From: Psychrobacter sp. JCM 18901
Lineage (GTDB): Bacteria; Pseudomonadota; Gammaproteobacteria; Pseudomonadales; Moraxellaceae
Reading direction: 5' to 3'
NCBI RefSeq assembly: GCF_000586435.1
Contig: NZ_BAWH01000013.1
Span: 24,219 to 88,218, forward strand
DNA length: 64,000 bases
Every line of letters starts with the position of its first letter. Position 1 is the first letter of the stretch. Below the pieces are notes generated by a model that was given only the letters and a program-made list of their open reading frames with translations, did no database searches and was not told where the DNA came from. Of this stretch, positions 61,670 through 64,000 are shown one piece after another. The position numbers and the translations under genes were made by a program.

Positions 61670-61743
61670 TGAATATTGCTCCCTCTAAAACTGCAGTATA
61701 TAGGCTAAGTTAGAATGGTTAGTTGCGATGCAAACATAATCAT

Positions 61744-62064
61744 CTATTTGTTTTGACCAGCACATAATGGACTCGCAGGGCTTTGACCTTGCCATTCTGT
61801 CGGAGTATAGGCATGAATAGCAAGAGCATGCACTTGGCCGCCTTGCGAAGTGAGTAAAGGCGTGACTAAGCCGTATATTAGCTGATGCCGCCCGACCAGT
61901 CTTTTGCCTTCAAATGCATCGCTAACGATAGTGAGCTTGAAGTGGCTTTCTTTACCTTCAAAGTAACCGGCATGCGACATCGACTCATTGATCAGTTCAA
62001 TGTGCTGCGGCGCAAGCGCTTGTAATTCGGCATGAAGTGCGTCGGCAGTAGGTGTGGTACTCAT
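61744..62064 (-). CDS. BolA family protein
   Basis: 106-residue BolA-fold protein: ELINESMSHAGYFEGKESHFKLTIVS, the conserved FxGK and RH residues (AFEGKRLVGRHQLIYGLV) and HALAIHAYTPTEW with the invariant His used in Fe-S cluster binding with monothiol glutaredoxins. The C-terminus adds a short tail with one Cys. Intact. Probably regulates iron-sulfur status or morphology as in other BolA proteins. Confidence 0.92.
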   Translation of the reverse strand: MSTTPTADALHAELQALAPQHIELINESMSHAGYFEGKESHFKLTIVSDAFEGKRLVGRHQLIYGLVTPLLTSQGGQVHALAIHAYTPTEWQGQSPASPLCAGQNK

Positions 62065-62365
62065 AACAATCCTTCAATGTATTTTGTGCAATTTGATTGG
62101 GCAATCTGCAAATAATATTTATCGGCATTATAACAGACACGGTAAGTGGTATAGAGTGCGATTGCCAAATCGCCTAATTGCAAACACTGCTGATTACAAT
62201 GCTTATCAACTGCAATGCTTATCAACTGCAATGCTTGTCGATTATAAAACCTACCATGTCTGGCTATAACTAAAAAAAGCAAAGCACAACGCTTTGGCTG
62301 TACTTTGCTTCTATGATATCTAAACATGCACTGCTAAAACCTAAAAGTCGCTAATTAGCTACTTA
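62065..62365. other. Gap between bolA and M48 protease with 16-bp tandem repeats and terminator
   Basis: No gene. At 62181-62244 four 16-bp units occur, the middle two (62197-62228) perfect copies of CAATGCTTATCAACTG. At 62276-62312 AAGCAAAG / CTTTGCTT with an A run (T run on the minus strand) makes a terminator for the M48 gene. Confidence 0.7.
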
Positions 62366-63179
62366 TTAGCGACGCGACTGTTGATATAGAGGCGTAACTT
62401 TTGGCATCAATGACTGTAACTCTGCGATACGGCTACTGCTTGTTGGGTGAGTGCTGAGGAATTGTGGTGGCTCACCTTGGCTTGCTTTTTGCATTTTTTT
62501 GCCACAGGGTAACAGCCGCCTGAGGGTTATAACCTGCACGTGCCATCAGCTCAAGACCGATCTGATCGGCTTCGCTTTCTTGAGTGCGACTGTGGGGTAG
62601 CTCAAGCCTAAATTACCAGCAGTACCTGCTAGCTCAGCCTGTCCTTGTGATAGGCCGAATATACTGGCAGCCAGACCGATACCAGTTTGGGTTGCATACT
62701 CGCGTGATAGACGCTCGCGTGAATGCTCACGCAATGCATGAGAGATTTCATGACCCATGATAGCAGCAATCTCATCATCAGTAAGGTTCAAACGATCGAT
62801 GATGCCTGAATAAAACATGATCTTACCACCCGGCACCACAAATGCATTTAGATCGTTAGACTTAATGGTGTGTACTTCCCATTGCCACTTGGCTGCATCT
62901 GCGCGATAGACGCCAACTTGACCAACCAAACGGTTCGCAATATTTTTTTAAGCGGTTTAGCTGAGCGGTGTTGGTATCTAGCACACCTTTTGATTTTGCG
63001 TCTTGTATTGTTTTGGCATAGCTTTGGGCAGATAGCGCCAATACTTGCTCACTAGACACTAATAGCAACTGCTGACGATCAACACCAACCGCGCCAGTAC
63101 TGGTCGTACTGGTACAGCCAGTCAAGGTCAGGGCTGACAACGAAGCGGCCATTACCGTCGTACTCAATAACTTCTTCAT
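62366..63179 (-). CDS. M48 family metalloprotease lipoprotein (LoiP/YcaL-like), frameshifted
   Basis: Outer-membrane/periplasmic zinc endopeptidase. Lipobox LTLTGC (Cys 22), then [17 protein letters not shown] and the zinc motif [16 protein letters not shown] (HExxH). The third ligand appears as [17 protein letters not shown] once a base near 62600 is restored. Seven-T runs near 62944 and 62497 read as six give [13 protein letters not shown] and [21 protein letters not shown]. Corrected length is about 270 residues ending ...LYQQSRR at 62366. Family members degrade misfolded envelope proteins. Confidence 0.9.
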
Positions 63180-63629
63180 AAAAATATCCTCTCTATAAGA
63201 TGGAAAAACATAAAGCCAAACAAGTTAAAAAACAGTGCAGCAGATGAGGGAGCCGTGTTTATTAATCTTTTAGTAGTGCTTATTCATCTGCTTAAACAGT
63301 AAAAGTCTACCTTAACTGCCATTGGACATAAGTATAATAATGTTAACCAACTAAAACCAAGATAGGAAAAGTAACAATAAAGCGTATGATTGTAAGTGCG
63401 ATATCTTTTTATTAGAGTAAGAATAGTGAGTTTTTCTTTTATCGATTGTCTTATGACCGTTATAAAGCTAAGAGAAGTGAATCCCAGACTTAAAGTTCTA
63501 TAATCAATGTGAAATATTTTTAATTTAATTAAAATTAATTCCTGTTTTTAAATCAATTGCTTATGTTGATTTGCCCTGTAAAAAGGGCATTTGGCTAAAA
63601 ATATTAGAAATAAATTCTAAAAAAAGGTA
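63180..63629. other. AT-rich intergenic region upstream of tRNA-Gly
   Basis: About 450 very AT-rich bases with no recognisable gene; it holds the promoter of the M48 gene on its left side. Confidence 0.6.
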
Positions 63630-63657
63630 TTGACACCCACAGAATATTTGCTAAAAT
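63630..63657 (+). promoter_or_regulatory. Sigma-70 promoter of tRNA-Gly
   Basis: Perfect -35 TTGACA (63630-63635), 16-base spacer, -10 TAAAAT (63652-63657), about 53 bases upstream of the tRNA 5' end. Confidence 0.85.
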
Positions 63658-63710
63658 AGCCAGCCTATCGAGACGGAGTAGTTGTTAACAACGCTACGGA
63701 TTGATACTAA

Positions 63711-63785
63711 GCGGGAATAGCTCAGTGGTAGAGCATAACCTTGCCAAGGTTGGGGTCGAGAGTTCGAATCTCTTTTCCCGCTCCA
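63711..63785 (+). tRNA. tRNA-Gly (anticodon GCC)
   Basis: 75-base cloverleaf with acceptor arm GCGGGAA / TTCCCGC, encoded CCA end, D arm GCTCAGTGGTAGAGC, anticodon loop TTGCCAA with GCC at 63743-63745, and T arm with GTTCGAATC. Confidence 0.97.
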
Positions 63786-63806
63786 AATATGGCTTGAAAA
63801 AGCGCA

Positions 63807-63838
63807 AAAAGCCTCACTTCACAGTGAGGCTTTTTTTT
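63807..63838 (+). terminator. Intrinsic terminator after tRNA-Gly
   Basis: Stem GCCTCACT / AGTGAGGC (63811-63818, 63823-63830), 4-base loop and eight T. Nothing further is recognised to the window end. Confidence 0.92.
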
Positions 63839-64000
63839 ATGTGTAAAATCTGTTCTAAGTCAGCTAATAGCGGAAATATAGAAAGCAAAAACTAGAGCTA
63901 ACTATAAGTAGGACAGAGGTTATCAACATTTAATATTGAAAAATAGATGCGCACCCCGAATACCTGAGCAAACTAAACCTATAGCAACATAAGGGTATCC

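Noticed and set aside
62054..62327. Small frames of 71 and 88 codons on both strands between bolA and the M48 gene
   Set aside because: They are built from the 16-bp tandem repeat and a terminator; no ribosome site or family resemblance.
1..64000. Genome decay (true pseudogenes) or slippage-rescued poly-A frameshifts
   Set aside because: The breaks strike essential and dispensable genes alike, include G/C-run losses that slippage would not rescue, and reading frames are otherwise clean. Accurate reads would decide.

Overview
The window looks like a chromosomal segment of a Psychrobacter-like gammaproteobacterium (Moraxellaceae). This is an inference from gene content: a complete pilGHIJK-chpABC twitching-motility chemosensory cluster in the Pseudomonas/Moraxellaceae order, minCDE, a ccmABCDE block, OxyR next to AhpC, acidic Asn/Asp/Ser/Thr-rich protein insertions, and moderately AT-rich intergenic DNA. 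I see no phage, insertion sequence, CRISPR array or rRNA.

Reading frames are broken far more often than a living genome allows. About half of the genes carry one or more single-base frameshifts. Nearly all lie in homopolymers: A/T runs of seven where six restores the frame, and short runs (mostly G/C) that are one base short. Genes such as coaBC, minD, metN, ccmC, ahpC, chpA and pilJ read through cleanly once one base is added or removed. I therefore annotate full gene spans across the frameshifts and treat them as probable sequencing or assembly errors, not pseudogenes.

Layout. 1-5 kb: coaBC (5' end missing) with a His-rich insertion, a TSUP permease, an HDAC-family deacylase, a YbjN-domain protein and an unknown protein. 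5.2-8.7 kb: ccmABCDE for heme export and cytochrome c maturation. 8.7-12.6 kb: an aldo/keto reductase and the metNIQ methionine importer. 12.8-17.2 kb: a two-component system whose kinase has a very large insertion in the ATPase domain, then an orphan periplasmic adaptor lipoprotein. 17.9-30.4 kb: pilG-pilH-pilI-pilJ-pilK-chpA-chpB-chpC; PilJ is unusually compact. 30.5-36 kb: cytochrome b561, minCDE, a membrane protein and an acyltransferase. 36.2-36.9 kb: an OmpA-like lipoprotein.

37-43.5 kb: a Fur-box-preceded iron cluster (imelysin, di-heme oxidoreductase, second imelysin, DUF1513). 43.5-46.6 kb: a YgjP-like metalloprotease with an apparent AUU start, a TPMT-like methyltransferase, an HD-type hydrolase and oxyR. 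46.9-49.9 kb: ahpC, a YdcH protein and ahpF. 50-53.5 kb: an alanine/Na+ symporter, a GST and a BASS transporter. 53.9-58.1 kb: a likely sulfide/persulfide island (two DUF442 proteins, SulP transporter, BigR-like ArsR regulator, ETHE1-like persulfide dioxygenase). 58.3-63.2 kb: a methyltransferase, trxC, a membrane-anchored J-domain protein, a lipoprotein, SirB2, BolA and an M48 lipoprotein protease. 63.7 kb: tRNA-Gly(GCC) with a clear promoter and terminator.

Two window-wide non-coding patterns stand out: short tandem duplications (8-17 bp units) at gene ends or starts, and several long nested hairpins in intergenic gaps.
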